Both the position numbers and the translations under genes were made by a program. The notes beneath the pieces were generated by a model, which saw only the letters and a list, made by a program, of their open reading frames with translations, searched no databases and was not told the DNA's origin. This document shows, in pieces, positions 41,798-51,803 of a stretch of 64,000 nt of DNA. The number at the start of each line of letters is the position of its first letter. Within the stretch, counting starts at the first letter, position 1. Source of the DNA: Achromobacter seleniivolatilans (GTDB taxonomy: Bacteria; Pseudomonadota; Gammaproteobacteria; Burkholderiales; Burkholderiaceae_B); contig NZ_CP132976.1 of NCBI RefSeq assembly GCF_030864005.1, forward strand, positions 1,116,001-1,180,000. Direction: 5' to 3'.

Positions 41798-42844
41798 ATG
41801 AATACGCTTATGCAGCAGGCGATCCAATTCGCCAATGATCACGAATCGGCTTGGGACCGCAGCGTCAAGGGTGTGTTTGGCGTGCACCTGAATGATCCGC
41901 CGCCATGGAACCGCCTGTTGGGTCCGATCCATGACCGTGGTCCGGTGTCCGGCGTGGTGGTGGTGGACGGCAAGACTGTTGCGTCCTGGGGCGAACCCGA
42001 ACGCGCGGACCTGACGTTCAGCGTAGCCAAGATGTATCTGGCAATTCTGGCCGGCGTCGCGCACGACCGCGGTCTGTTGCCCGATGTGGACGAACCCGTG
42101 GGCAAGCGCGTGCCGGGCATTGGTTTCGACGAAGGCCAGAACGCCCAGATCACGTGGCGTCAGCTGTTGCAGCAGACGAGCGAATGGGAAGGCGAACGCT
42201 TTGGCGTGTCGGATCAGGCGGACCGCTATCGCGCGGTCACGTTTGGCGTGCCGCCCGACGGCAAGAAGGGCGATGCGCGTCCTTTGCAAACTCCCGGCAC
42301 GTACTGGGAATACAACGATGTGCGGATCAACCAGCTGTCTTATGCGCTGCTGCATCTGTTCCGCAAGCCTTTGCCCGACGTCTTCCGCGAAGCCGTGACG
42401 CGTCCCATAGGCGCCAGCGAAGATTGGCAGTGGGTGGGTTATGACACCGCGTGGGTCGAGATTGATGGCCAGCGCATGCCGTCCGTGCCCGGCGGCTCGC
42501 ATTGGGGCGGCGGCATGTCCATCAGCGCCCGCGATCAGGCGCTGATCGGCCAAATGCTGTTGAATGATGGCCAGGCCAATGGCAAACAGATCCTGTCTCG
42601 CGAATGGATCAAAGCGATGCGCACGCCGTGCGATATCGCGCCGTACTACGGGTACCTGATCTGGCTGAACCACGAAGGCCGCGTGTTTCCCAGCGTGCCT
42701 GCGTCGAGCTTCTTTGGCGTGGGTGCGGGCAGTTCGTTTACCTGGGTCGAGCCGGAACGCAAGATGGTGGTGATTGTGCGCTGGCTCAACAGCGCGCATG
42801 CCGATGCGCTCTTCGGCAAGATTCTGGCGGCGGTGGATGCGTAG
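41798..42844 (+). CDS. serine hydrolase of the beta-lactamase/esterase class
   Basis: 348 residues, no signal peptide. The active-site SxxK is SVAK (Ser75-Lys78) and the second motif is YND (Tyr172-Asn173), as in class C beta-lactamase-like esterases and D-amino-acid peptidases; GGGMSISARDQ and GVGAGSSF follow. It is cytosolic by appearance, so a detoxifying or D-amino peptide role fits better than antibiotic resistance. It follows the aminotransferase by 24 bases. Confidence 0.85.
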   Translation: MNTLMQQAIQFANDHESAWDRSVKGVFGVHLNDPPPWNRLLGPIHDRGPVSGVVVVDGKTVASWGEPERADLTFSVAKMYLAILAGVAHDRGLLPDVDEPVGKRVPGIGFDEGQNAQITWRQLLQQTSEWEGERFGVSDQADRYRAVTFGVPPDGKKGDARPLQTPGTYWEYNDVRINQLSYALLHLFRKPLPDVFREAVTRPIGASEDWQWVGYDTAWVEIDGQRMPSVPGGSHWGGGMSISARDQALIGQMLLNDGQANGKQILSREWIKAMRTPCDIAPYYGYLIWLNHEGRVFPSVPASSFFGVGAGSSFTWVEPERKMVVIVRWLNSAHADALFGKILAAVDA

Positions 42845-42949
42845 TGAATTTTGCGGCGTGTCAGGGTTTTTCGGGCAACATATACCGTTTGCCCGCCAGC
42901 CGCACGGCGGGCATCTCTGACATCCGCATCCGCTAAAGGGAATCGAATC

Positions 42950-43960
42950 ATGAACTACCGCCGACTGGGAACCAGCAACCTACGGGTATCGCCGCTATGT
43001 CTGGGCACCATGATGTTTGGAGAACAAACGCCTGATGCCGAGGCCGCCAGCATTGTGGCGTCGGCGCGGGATCATGGTTTGAATTTCATTGATACGGCTG
43101 ACGTCTATAACGAAGGCCGTTCGGAAGAGGTGGTGGGCAAGCTGCTGAAAGGGCAGCGCCACGATTGGGTGCTTGCCAGCAAGATTGGCAACCCGGTCGG
43201 CAAAGGCCCGAACCAGGCGCATTATTCGCGCCAATGGCTGATGCGTGGCGTGGAGCAAAGCCTGTCCCGCATGGATACGGATTTCATGGATATCCTGTAT
43301 CTGCATCGCGATTATCACGAAGAAAATCTGGAAGAGGCGCTGTGGGCATTGGGCGATCTGATCCGCGCTGGCAAGCTGCGTAGTTTTGGCCTGTCGAATT
43401 TCCGCGGCTGGCGCATTGCCGAAGTCATGCGCCTGTGCGAAAAAATGGGTGTGCCGCAGCCGGTCGTGTGCCAGCCGTACTACAACATGCTCAATCGCGG
43501 CCCGGAAGTCGAAATCCTGCCGGCGTGCAAGCACTACGGCCTGGGCGTTGTGCCTTACAGCCCCATTGCGCGCGGCGTGTTGACGGGCAAGTACCTGCCG
43601 GGCCAGGCGCCCGCGGCGGACACGCGTGCCGGGCGCGGCGACCGCCGCATTCTGGCTACCGAGTTCCGTGAAGAATCCCTGCAGATCGCGCAGCAACTGG
43701 TGCAGCACAGCGCCACGCGCGGCGTGCAGCCAGGCCACTTCGCCACCGCCTGGGTGCTGGCCAACCCAGTCATTAGTGCCGTCATCGCCGGACCGCGCAC
43801 GCTGGCGCAGATGGATGATTACTACGCGGCGCTAGACGTGAAGATCACGCCCGAAGACGAATCCATTGTGGATGGCTGGGTCACCCCCGGCCATGCGTCG
43901 ACCCACGGTTATAACGATCCCAACTATCCGTTCTTCGGACGCCCGGTGGCAGTCGCCTGA
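42950..43960 (+). CDS. aldo/keto reductase
   Basis: 336 residues: MNYRRLGTSNLRVSPLCLGTMMFGEQTP at the start, catalytic Tyr in ADVYNEGRSEEVVGKLLKG, LHRDYHEENLEEALWALGDLIRAGKLRSFGLSNF, then IAGPRTLAQMDDYYAALDVKIT at the NADPH end. It reduces aldehydes or ketones with NADPH. AAAGGGAAT before ATG 42950. Likely the third gene of the operon, after a 105-base gap. Confidence 0.92.
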   Translation: MNYRRLGTSNLRVSPLCLGTMMFGEQTPDAEAASIVASARDHGLNFIDTADVYNEGRSEEVVGKLLKGQRHDWVLASKIGNPVGKGPNQAHYSRQWLMRGVEQSLSRMDTDFMDILYLHRDYHEENLEEALWALGDLIRAGKLRSFGLSNFRGWRIAEVMRLCEKMGVPQPVVCQPYYNMLNRGPEVEILPACKHYGLGVVPYSPIARGVLTGKYLPGQAPAADTRAGRGDRRILATEFREESLQIAQQLVQHSATRGVQPGHFATAWVLANPVISAVIAGPRTLAQMDDYYAALDVKITPEDESIVDGWVTPGHASTHGYNDPNYPFFGRPVAVA

Positions 43961-43998
43961 AGGTCATCGGGCCCGGATCACGGCACGCAGGAAACCGG

Positions 43999-44571
43999 TC
44001 AGCTCTTCGCCGGCGCCTGCTCCGCTGCGATGCCATGCAGCATCATCTGTTCGGCCACCAGGGCAATGCCCAGCCGGGCGACGCGTCCGCGCCGCTCGGC
44101 GTCCACCATGCTGGTGATCACCGCGATCAATAGCTCTGTCAAGGCGGCCGCCGTGATGTCCACGCGGAATTCGCCTTCACGTTGTCCGCGCAGAAAAAAC
44201 GCATCCAGCGTTTCTTGGTAACCCGACCAACTGTTCATGATGTCGGGTTCAAGCTCGGTGTCGGGCCTCCAGTTGTAGATCAGAAAAGCCGTCAACTCCT
44301 TGTGCGCCAGATGCTGTTCGATCAGGCTGCGCAGGGCGTCACGCGGAGGCGCGGATGACAGATTCGAGTCCGCCAGCGCCTGCTTCATCACATGGGCGCA
44401 ATGCGTCATCAGCCGCACGACCAACTGGTCCCGCGTCTGACAGAAGCGGTAGAGCGTGGCCTTGCTGACGCCGACGGCTTTGGCCAGTTCCTGCAACGTT
44501 GCGCGGGGCTGGTCCACCATTGCCAGCGCCAGCGCCACCAACATCCGTTCGTGCCCTACATCCTCAGACAT
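43999..44571 (-). CDS. TetR-family regulator of the RND pump
   Basis: 190 residues. The DNA-binding part is LQELAKAVGVSKATLYRFCQTRDQLVVRL (about 25-55). Divergent from the RND operon, with about 212 bases between starts holding two palindromic sites. The start MSEDVGHERM at 44571 is favoured over upstream frames. It probably represses the pump and itself; no close match to MexZ was seen. Confidence 0.88.
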   Translation of the reverse strand: MSEDVGHERMLVALALAMVDQPRATLQELAKAVGVSKATLYRFCQTRDQLVVRLMTHCAHVMKQALADSNLSSAPPRDALRSLIEQHLAHKELTAFLIYNWRPDTELEPDIMNSWSGYQETLDAFFLRGQREGEFRVDITAAALTELLIAVITSMVDAERRGRVARLGIALVAEQMMLHGIAAEQAPAKS

Positions 44572-44603
44572 TTCCCGTCCCCATTTTGTATTGGAAGTCC
44601 ATG

Positions 44604-44622
44604 ACCATGATTGAATCATGGT
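44604..44622. promoter_or_regulatory. 19-base palindrome near the TetR start
   Basis: ACCATGATTGAATCATGGT is a perfect inverted repeat of nine-base arms around one G. It lies 33 bases before the TetR start, within the divergent region. Confidence 0.7.
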
Positions 44623-44702
44623 TGCTTCAATTTGCGCAAAGGTCCATCAATTTGGCAAGTAAAGACTTGTGAAGATCAATATTGCCGCTTAACAGTTTCA
44701 GG

Positions 44703-44720
44703 TGAATCATTATTGATTCA
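44703..44720. promoter_or_regulatory. 18-base palindrome in front of the pump operon
   Basis: TGAATCATTATTGATTCA is a perfect inverted repeat (arms TGAATCA, spacer TTAT). Its core TGATTCA/TGAATCA is also inside the site at 44604-44622, so the same regulator could bind both. Confidence 0.7.
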
Positions 44721-44783
44721 AAACAGTCATTAAGGTAGCATCAGCGTCTTATTGAGTTCAGTCGCCGCGGGCGGGGGTATCAA

Positions 44784-45977
44784 ATGATGTTTGAACAAGC
44801 TAGGCGGCGGCTGCCCCTGACGGTGTTGTTGACGGCCATTTTGCTGGCGGGCTGCGGGGGCGAACAAGAAGCGCACTCGCAAGCGGCCGAACCCCGCCCG
44901 GTGCAGGTGCTTGCGGTTCAGCCAGAGCGCTTTGCGCTATCCAGCTCGCTGCCGGGCCGGGTAGAACCCATGCGGGTGGCCGAGGTTCGGGCGCGGGTGG
45001 CGGGCATTGTGCTTAGCCGCAACTTCGAAGAAGGCGCCGATGTGAAGGCGGGTGATGTGCTGTTCCGCATTGATCCGGCGCCGTTCAAAACGGCTTTGTC
45101 GCGTGCGCAAGGTGAATTGGCCAAGGCCGATGCCGCCGTGTCTGACGCACAGGCCATCGTTCGCCGCTATGCGCCGCTGGTCAAGATCGAAGCCGTCAGC
45201 CAACAGGATTTCGACACTGCCAACACCACGTTAAAGAGTGCCCAGGCGGCGCGCCGTTCGGCGCAAGCCGACGTGGAAACCGCGCAGCTGAATCTGGATT
45301 ACGCCACCGTCAAAGCGCCGATCTCTGGCCGTATCGGCCGGGCGCAAGTGACTGAAGGCGCGCTGGTGGGGCAGAACGAAGCCACCGTCATGGCAAAGAT
45401 TCAGCAGCTGGACCCGGTCTATGTGGACTTCAATCAGCCGGTGGCCGACATGTTGCGCATGCGCGCAGCGATGCAAGACGGCAGCCTGGGGGCAAGCGAA
45501 GGCGCCAACATTTCCATCACTATCGACGGCACCGACAAGAAGCGTGATGGCCGTCTGCTGTTTTCGGACATCGCCGTGGATCGCACCACAGGCCAGGTGG
45601 CCGTACGCGGTGAATTCGCCAATTCCGACATCTTGCTGCTGCCCGGTATGTACGTGCGCGTGCTGACGCGGCAGGGCGTGGACCCCGCAGCTATCCTGGT
45701 GCCGCAGCGCGCCGTCACGCGCAGCACCGACGGCAAGCCCCAGGTGCTGGTGGTTGGGCAGGACGATGTGGTGGAAACGCGCGCCGTGCAAACCGGCACG
45801 ATGCGGGGCGCCGACTGGCACATTGTGGAAGGTCTGACGCCGGGAGACCGCGTCATTGTTGGTGGCGTCAATGCCGCCGTGCCGGGGCAGAAAGTCAGCG
45901 TGACTTCTGCGCCGCAGAACAAGGTGGCGGCTGCCAAGGATGCCGCCGCCCCTGCCGCAACCCATGCCGCGAACTAA
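44784..45977 (+). CDS. RND efflux periplasmic adaptor (AcrA/MexA-type)
   Basis: 397 residues. The lipobox LLAGC (Cys about residue 24) anchors it to the inner membrane. A barrel-sandwich (RVEPMRVAEVRARVAGIVLSRNF, DLNFATVKAPISGRIGRA-like), an alpha hairpin and MP domains follow, ending with GVNAAVPGQKV. It couples pump to outer-membrane channel in a drug or metabolite efflux system. Confidence 0.93.
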   Translation: MMFEQARRRLPLTVLLTAILLAGCGGEQEAHSQAAEPRPVQVLAVQPERFALSSSLPGRVEPMRVAEVRARVAGIVLSRNFEEGADVKAGDVLFRIDPAPFKTALSRAQGELAKADAAVSDAQAIVRRYAPLVKIEAVSQQDFDTANTTLKSAQAARRSAQADVETAQLNLDYATVKAPISGRIGRAQVTEGALVGQNEATVMAKIQQLDPVYVDFNQPVADMLRMRAAMQDGSLGASEGANISITIDGTDKKRDGRLLFSDIAVDRTTGQVAVRGEFANSDILLLPGMYVRVLTRQGVDPAAILVPQRAVTRSTDGKPQVLVVGQDDVVETRAVQTGTMRGADWHIVEGLTPGDRVIVGGVNAAVPGQKVSVTSAPQNKVAAAKDAAAPAATHAAN

Positions 45978-46017
45978 GCGGACGGCCACGCGCCACACGC
46001 ATTTTCCAGGATAGAAC

Positions 46018-49000
46018 ATGTCCAAGTTTTTCATTGGCCGCCCCAATTTCGCCTGGGTGGTGGCCATCTTTATCTCGTTGGCGGGATTGCTGGCGATTCC
46101 GTCGCTGCCTGTGTCGCAGTTCCCGGTCGTGGCGCCGCCGCAGGTCACGATTGCCGCTACCTACCCGGGCGCGTCCGCCACGGTGCTGGTGGATTCGGTG
46201 ACGAGCGTCATCGAAGAGGAGCTGAACGGCGCGAAGAACATGCTGTACTTCGAGTCGTCCAGCAGCTCTAGCGGCAGCGCTGAAATCACCGTGACGTTCC
46301 AGCCGGGCACCGATCCCGACCTGGCGCAGGTAGACGTCCAAAACCGCATCAAGAAGGCGGAAGCCCGTCTGCCCACTGCCGTGACGCAGCAAGGCTTGCA
46401 AGTGGAGCAGGCCAGCTCGAACTTCCTGATGATCTACGCCCTGACGTACAAGGGCGACGATACGCATAAGGATGTGGTGGGCTTGTCCGACTACGCGGCG
46501 CGGAACATCAACAACGAAATCCGGCGCCTGAATGGCGTGGGCAAAGTGCAGTTCTTTGGCGCCGAAGCGGCCATGCGGGTGTGGATTGATCCGCAGAAAC
46601 TGCTGGGCGTCGGGCTGTCGGTAGCCGATGTCAACGCCGCCATTGCCGCGCAAAACGTGCAAGTGCCGGCAGGCAGTTTCGGCAGCCGCCCGGGTTCGCC
46701 CGAACAGGAATTGACTGCGACGCTGGCTGTAAAGGGCACGTTGGACAACCCTGACGAATTCGGCCAGATCGTGTTGCGCGCCAATGCCGATGGATCGGTT
46801 GTGCACCTGGCGGATGTGGCGCGGCTGGAAGTTGGCCGTCAGAGTTATGACTTTGAGACGCGCTTGAACGGCAAGAAGTCGGTGGGTGCAGCAGTGCAAC
46901 TGGCCCCAGGCGCCAACGCCATCGACACGGTCAAGGCCGTCAAGGCGCGCTTGCAGGAACTGTCCGCGTCCTTCCCGGAAGACGTGGCGTTTTCCGTGCC
47001 TTTCGATACCTCGAAATTTGTCAGCGTGGCGATCACCAAGGTCGTCTATACGCTGCTTGAGGCCATGGTGCTGGTCTTTCTGGTGATGTTCCTGTTCTTG
47101 CAGAACATCCGCTACACGCTGATTCCGACCATTGTGGTGCCGGTCTGCTTGCTGGGAACGTTTGCCGTGATGTCCGTGCTGGGCTTCTCGGTGAACATGA
47201 TGACCATGTTCGGGATGGTGCTGGCCATTGGCATTTTGGTGGACGACGCGATCGTGGTGGTCGAGAACGTGGAACGCATCATGGCCGAAGAGGGCTTGTC
47301 GCCACGCGACGCCACGATCAAAGCCATGCAGCAGGTGTCGGGCGCCATTGTCGGCATCACGCTGGTGCTGTCCGCCGTGTTCTTGCCGCTGGCGTTCATG
47401 AGCGGTTCCGTCGGCGTGATTTATCAGCAATTCTCGCTGTCGCTCGCGGTGTCGATTCTGTTCTCGGGTTTTCTGGCGCTGACGTTCACGCCCGCGCTGT
47501 GCGCGACGTTCCTCAAGCCCATCCCGAAAGGCCATCACGAGGAAAAGAAGGGGTTCTTTGGCGGGTTCAACCGCATGTTCAACCGCCTGACGGGCCGCTT
47601 TGAAGCGCTGAATTCGCGGCTCGTCAAACGCACCGGCCGCTACATGGTGATCTACGTGGCGATTGTGGCGGTGCTGGGCGTGTTGTATGTGCGCGTGCCG
47701 GAATCGTTTGTGCCTGCGGAAGATCAGGGTTATGTCATTGTTGACGTGCAACTGCCGCCGGGCGCAACCCATACCCGCACCGACAAGGTGGTGGCGGACG
47801 TTGAACAACATCTGATGTCGCTGGACGCCATGGGCGATGCCTTTACCGTCATGGGCTTCAGTTTCTCGGGCACGGGCCAGAACGCCGGTATCGCGTTTCC
47901 GTCTCTGAAAGATTGGTCCGAACGCGGCAAGGGCGAATCGGCAGCCGATGTAGCCAATAGCGTGAACGAGCGCTTTGCCATCATTGACGACGGTTCCATC
48001 ATGGCGGTCAACCCGCCGCCTATCGATGGCTTGGGTAATTCGGGCGGTTTCGCGCTGCGCTTGCAAGACCGTGGCGGTCTGGGCCGGGCCGCGCTGACGG
48101 CCGCGCGTGATCAGTTGCTGGCCAAGGCCAACAGCTCGCCCGTCATTGCCTACGCCATGATGGAAGGTCTGGCGGATGCGCCGCAGCTGCGTCTGGATAT
48201 CGACCGCCAGAAGGCCGAAGCGCTGGGCGTGGGTTTTGACACCATCAGCACGGCGATCTCGTCGGCCTATGGTTCGGCCACCGTGAACGACTTTGCCAAC
48301 GCCGGCCGCTTGCAGCGGGTGGTGGTGCAGGCCGATGTGCGCGACCGGATGACGCCCGAGAGCATTTTGCTCTTGAACGTGCCGAACAAGTCGGGCGGCA
48401 TGGTGCCCCTGAGCGCATTCGTCAAGACAGGCTGGGAAAACGGTCCGGTGCAGGTTTCCCGCTACAACGGTTATCCCGCCTTCAAGATTGCCGGCGACGC
48501 TATGCCAGGCAGCAGCACCGGCCAAGCGATGGCTGAGATCGAACGCATTGTGTCCGAACTGCCCAACGGTATCGGCTACGAATGGACGGGCCTGTCGTAC
48601 CAGGAGAAGTTCGCGGGATCGCAAGCGCCCATGTTGTTTGCGCTGGCCTTGCTGGTGGTGTTTCTGCTGATGGTCGCCCTGTACGAAAGCTGGGCCATTC
48701 CTGCGTCGGTGATGCTGATTGTGCCGATTGGCGCATTGGGTTCGGTGTTGGCCGTGACGGTGCTGGGCATGTCCAACGACGTGTATTTCAAGGTGGGGTT
48801 GATCACCATCATCGGCCTGGCGGCAAAGAACGCGATTCTGATCGTGGAATTTGCCAAGAGCCTGCGCGAACAGGGTTACTCGCTGGCGGACGCGGCCATT
48901 GAAGCGGCCAAGCTGCGCTTCCGTCCCATTGTGATGACGTCTCTGGCCTTCATTCTGGGCGTAGTGCCGCTGGCGCTGGCGACCGGGGCGGGCGCGGCCA

Positions 49001-49167
49001 GCCAACGTGCGCTGGGCGTGGGCGTCATCGGCGGCATGTTGACCGCCACGCTGTTGGGCGTGATTTTTGTGCCTATCTTTTTTGTCTGGGTGTTGTCACT
49101 TGTGTCGCGCAAGCGCGATAAGGCAGCGTCTGATCCCGTGCCGGCGCCCCGCGTGGCCGAGGAGTGA
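46018..49167 (+). CDS. RND multidrug efflux transporter (AcrB/MexB-type, HAE-1)
   Basis: 1049 residues with twelve membrane spans and two large periplasmic loops. The proton-relay residues are present: [16 protein letters not shown] (Asp pair near 407-408) and [15 protein letters not shown] (Lys near 940). The N-terminus [23 protein letters not shown] is typical. It is the active antiporter of the tripartite pump. Whether it is one of the named Achromobacter pumps cannot be decided here. Confidence 0.95.
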   Translation: MSKFFIGRPNFAWVVAIFISLAGLLAIPSLPVSQFPVVAPPQVTIAATYPGASATVLVDSVTSVIEEELNGAKNMLYFESSSSSSGSAEITVTFQPGTDPDLAQVDVQNRIKKAEARLPTAVTQQGLQVEQASSNFLMIYALTYKGDDTHKDVVGLSDYAARNINNEIRRLNGVGKVQFFGAEAAMRVWIDPQKLLGVGLSVADVNAAIAAQNVQVPAGSFGSRPGSPEQELTATLAVKGTLDNPDEFGQIVLRANADGSVVHLADVARLEVGRQSYDFETRLNGKKSVGAAVQLAPGANAIDTVKAVKARLQELSASFPEDVAFSVPFDTSKFVSVAITKVVYTLLEAMVLVFLVMFLFLQNIRYTLIPTIVVPVCLLGTFAVMSVLGFSVNMMTMFGMVLAIGILVDDAIVVVENVERIMAEEGLSPRDATIKAMQQVSGAIVGITLVLSAVFLPLAFMSGSVGVIYQQFSLSLAVSILFSGFLALTFTPALCATFLKPIPKGHHEEKKGFFGGFNRMFNRLTGRFEALNSRLVKRTGRYMVIYVAIVAVLGVLYVRVPESFVPAEDQGYVIVDVQLPPGATHTRTDKVVADVEQHLMSLDAMGDAFTVMGFSFSGTGQNAGIAFPSLKDWSERGKGESAADVANSVNERFAIIDDGSIMAVNPPPIDGLGNSGGFALRLQDRGGLGRAALTAARDQLLAKANSSPVIAYAMMEGLADAPQLRLDIDRQKAEALGVGFDTISTAISSAYGSATVNDFANAGRLQRVVVQADVRDRMTPESILLLNVPNKSGGMVPLSAFVKTGWENGPVQVSRYNGYPAFKIAGDAMPGSSTGQAMAEIERIVSELPNGIGYEWTGLSYQEKFAGSQAPMLFALALLVVFLLMVALYESWAIPASVMLIVPIGALGSVLAVTVLGMSNDVYFKVGLITIIGLAAKNAILIVEFAKSLREQGYSLADAAIEAAKLRFRPIVMTSLAFILGVVPLALATGAGAASQRALGVGVIGGMLTATLLGVIFVPIFFVWVLSLVSRKRDKAASDPVPAPRVAEE

Positions 49168-49172
49168 TTGTC

Positions 49173-50606
49173 ATGATGCAAACTTTCTTTCCCCTTAGGC
49201 TAGGCGCCGTGGTCTTGAGCGCGGTACTGGCCGGCTGCTCGATGGCGCCCGTCTATGAACGGCCGGAGGCGCCCATTCCCGGACAGTGGAATCAGGCGGA
49301 TACGGCCGCGCAGAGTGGGGCATCTGCTGCCGCCACCTTGGACTGGCAGTCCTTTGTGACCGACGAACCGTTGCGCCAATTGATAGCGCTGGCGCTGGAC
49401 AATAACCGTGACCTGCGTCAGGCCGTGCTGAATATTGAAGCCGCCCGCGCGCAATACCGGATTGAACGCGCCGACCGCCTGCCGGGCATCAACGCGCAAG
49501 GCACGGGCACGCGGCAGCGGGTGCCCGGCGATTTGAGCAGCACCGGCAGCGCGGGCGTGCAAAGCAGCTATCAAGCCGGCATAGGCCTCACGGCGTTTGA
49601 GATTGATCTGTTTGGGCGCGTGCGCAGCCTGTCTGACGCGGCGCTGCAAGAGTATCTGGCTACCGAGGAAACAGCGCACAGCACACGCATCAGTCTGGTG
49701 GCCGAAGTGATCCAGGCGTATCTGGCGCGCGACAGCGCGCAGCGCCGTCTGCTGGTCACGCAACAGACCTTGGATACGCGCCTGGCCTCCTTGGAACTGA
49801 TCGTCAAACGGCGTCAGGCCGGTACGGCCACAGCCCTGGATTATCAAGAGGCGCTGGGCCTGACCGAACAGGCGCGGGCAGAACGGGAACGCATGGACCG
49901 CGAAGTCCGTCAGGCCGGCAATGCGTTGGGCCTGCTGGTGGGAGTGAATGACCTGAGCCCCTATCTGCCGCAGCGCTTGGCAGAGGCGCCCGTGCTGCTG
50001 CAAGATATCGCCGCAGGCGCGCCGTCCGATTTACTCGAGCGCCGCCCTGACATACTTGCCGCCGAGCATCAGCTGCGGTCGCGCAATGCCAGCATCGGCG
50101 CCGCGCGGGCGGCGTTCTTTCCCAGCATCTCGCTGACAGGGCTGTTCGGCAGTTCCAGCGCAGACCTTTCCAATCTGTTCGACGGAGGCCAGCGCGCCTG
50201 GTCGTTCACGCCGCAAATCACGCTGCCGATCTTCGCTGGCGGGCGCAACATGGCCAATCTGGATCTGGCCACGGTGCGCAAGGATATCGCGGTGGCGCAA
50301 TACGAAAAAACCATCCAGACAGCCTTCAAGGAAGTGTCCGACGCGTTGGCCGCCACGGACACCTTGCGCCGCGAAGAAGCGTCGCGCCGCGCGCTGGCGG
50401 AGTCCAGCCTGGAAGCGATGCGCCTGTCGGAAGCGCGCTACCGCGGCGGGGTGGACAGCCATCTGCGCTACTTGGATGCGCAGCGCAGCGCGTTCACGGA
50501 TCAGCTCAGCTACATCGAGGTCAGCACGCAGCGCCAAGTGGCGTTAGCCACCTTGTTCAAAGCGCTGGGCGGCGGCTGGCCGGGTGTGCAGCCGGTGGCG
50601 CAATAG
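49173..50606 (+). CDS. outer-membrane efflux channel, NodT/OprM family
   Basis: 477 residues. The lipobox VLAGC (Cys about 20) follows MMQTFFPLRLGAVVLSA, so the channel is lipid-anchored. The two-fold repeats of the family (LRQLIALALDNNRDLRQAVLNIEAARAQYRIERADRLPG and ADLSNLFDGGQRAWSFTPQITLPIFAGGRN) are visible. GAGGAG precedes ATG 49173; GTG 49164 is unlikely. It completes the pump. The last 63 bases overlap the MFS gene on the opposite strand. Confidence 0.92.
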   Translation: MMQTFFPLRLGAVVLSAVLAGCSMAPVYERPEAPIPGQWNQADTAAQSGASAAATLDWQSFVTDEPLRQLIALALDNNRDLRQAVLNIEAARAQYRIERADRLPGINAQGTGTRQRVPGDLSSTGSAGVQSSYQAGIGLTAFEIDLFGRVRSLSDAALQEYLATEETAHSTRISLVAEVIQAYLARDSAQRRLLVTQQTLDTRLASLELIVKRRQAGTATALDYQEALGLTEQARAERERMDREVRQAGNALGLLVGVNDLSPYLPQRLAEAPVLLQDIAAGAPSDLLERRPDILAAEHQLRSRNASIGAARAAFFPSISLTGLFGSSSADLSNLFDGGQRAWSFTPQITLPIFAGGRNMANLDLATVRKDIAVAQYEKTIQTAFKEVSDALAATDTLRREEASRRALAESSLEAMRLSEARYRGGVDSHLRYLDAQRSAFTDQLSYIEVSTQRQVALATLFKALGGGWPGVQPVAQ

Positions 50607-51803
50607 CGATCCGGCAGAACGCAAGGCCAGCAGCAACACACCTGCCGATGCGGCGGCCAAGGCAGCGAGCATCCAGGCCGGGCCTGCCGCGTCCAGCAGC
50701 AGGCCCGCGGCCAGGGGCGCCAGAATGCGGGTGAACGAGAACACGCTGGACTGAATGCCATAGTCCAACGCCTGCAAGCCGGGCCGCGTGTGCGACATCA
50801 TCAGGCTGAAGGCCAGCGCCGCCGTGGCGCCCATGGCGGCGGCAATTGCCATGGCGCAGCCGATCAATACGGACGGCGGCGCCTGTAGCCAGACGGCGAT
50901 CGCCAAGCTTAATAGCGATGCGCAGCCGGCCGCTGCGTGCAGCGGTACGGTGACGGCCACGCGCAGGCGTTTGCTGCCGCGTGCGGACAAGGCGCTGGCG
51001 GCTGCGCCCACGGCGCCGCCTGCCACGCCGACCAGCCACGCTACGCGTTCAGGCGCCATGCCCTGATCCAGCAGCAAGGGCTTCAGGTAGAACCAGCCCG
51101 ACCCGATAAACGGAAACAGCAGCGCCAGCAGCGGCAGCCAGCTGCGCGTGCTGTCTTCGTGAAAGTACGCCAGCAGCCGGGCAGGCGCCTGCTTGTCATG
51201 GCTGCCGGTGGCACGCACGCCATCCTGGTCTTCTTGCACGCAAAGCGTGAGCGCTGCGCCCAGCGCCAGCGCGGCGGCCATGATGATGAAAGGCGCTTGC
51301 CAGCCCCACCGCGCCTGCGCCACCAGCATCAACCCGCCGCCCACGATAGCGCCCAGGCACAAAGCCATCGACCGGATGCCGCCAGCCCAGGCACGGCTGG
51401 ATGCCGGAAGCACGCGGATAGCCAATGCGTTGACGGGCACATCCGCCCAGGTGCCCGCCAATGCCGCTGCCGTAGCCAGCGTGAACAGCACTCGCTTGTC
51501 GCCCAAGAGATCGCGCCAGCCCAGCGCGCATAGCACTGCGGCATATGCCAACAGCAATCCGACTGCCCAGCCGCGATAGGCGCCGCGTTCCGCGCCACGA
51601 CGGTCCAGCGGCATGGCAAACAGAAACTTGAATACGGTGGGCAGGCTGGCCAGCTGGAACAGGCCGATGGCCGTGCCAGACCAGCCATGCTGGCGCAGCA
51701 CCAGGGGCAGGCCCAGCCATAAATAGACGCCCGGCGCGGTCAACGCCAGGTTGAGCCAGCCAAACAATGCCTGCCGGCATCCGTTGCGCAAGGCGGGGCT
51801 CAT
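50544..51803 (-). CDS. RhtX/FptX-type siderophore MFS transporter
   Basis: 419 residues with about twelve spans (AGVYLWLGLPLVLRQHGW-like start, GTWADVPVNALAIRVLP, LLALLFPFIGSGWFYLKPLLLDQG). The set with receptor and AraC regulator, and the AmpG-like form, match RhtX/FptX permeases that import pyochelin or rhizobactin-type siderophores across the inner membrane. Fourth gene of the locus; its start overlaps the methyltransferase by four bases and its end overlaps the outer-membrane channel gene by 63 bases. Confidence 0.85.
   Translation of the reverse strand: MSPALRNGCRQALFGWLNLALTAPGVYLWLGLPLVLRQHGWSGTAIGLFQLASLPTVFKFLFAMPLDRRGAERGAYRGWAVGLLLAYAAVLCALGWRDLLGDKRVLFTLATAAALAGTWADVPVNALAIRVLPASSRAWAGGIRSMALCLGAIVGGGLMLVAQARWGWQAPFIIMAAALALGAALTLCVQEDQDGVRATGSHDKQAPARLLAYFHEDSTRSWLPLLALLFPFIGSGWFYLKPLLLDQGMAPERVAWLVGVAGGAVGAAASALSARGSKRLRVAVTVPLHAAAGCASLLSLAIAVWLQAPPSVLIGCAMAIAAAMGATAALAFSLMMSHTRPGLQALDYGIQSSVFSFTRILAPLAAGLLLDAAGPAWMLAALAAASAGVLLLALRSAGSLLRHRLHTRPAAAQRFEQGG

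Noticed and set aside
40451..42799. Long minus-strand open frame opposite the aminotransferase and serine hydrolase
   Set aside because: It is the high-GC antisense shadow of two clearly recognisable plus-strand enzymes.
45895..49005. Very long minus-strand open frame opposite the RND transporter gene
   Set aside because: It lies antisense to the pump gene, its product is rich in His/Arg/Gln repeats with no family pattern, and the plus-strand gene has all expected motifs.
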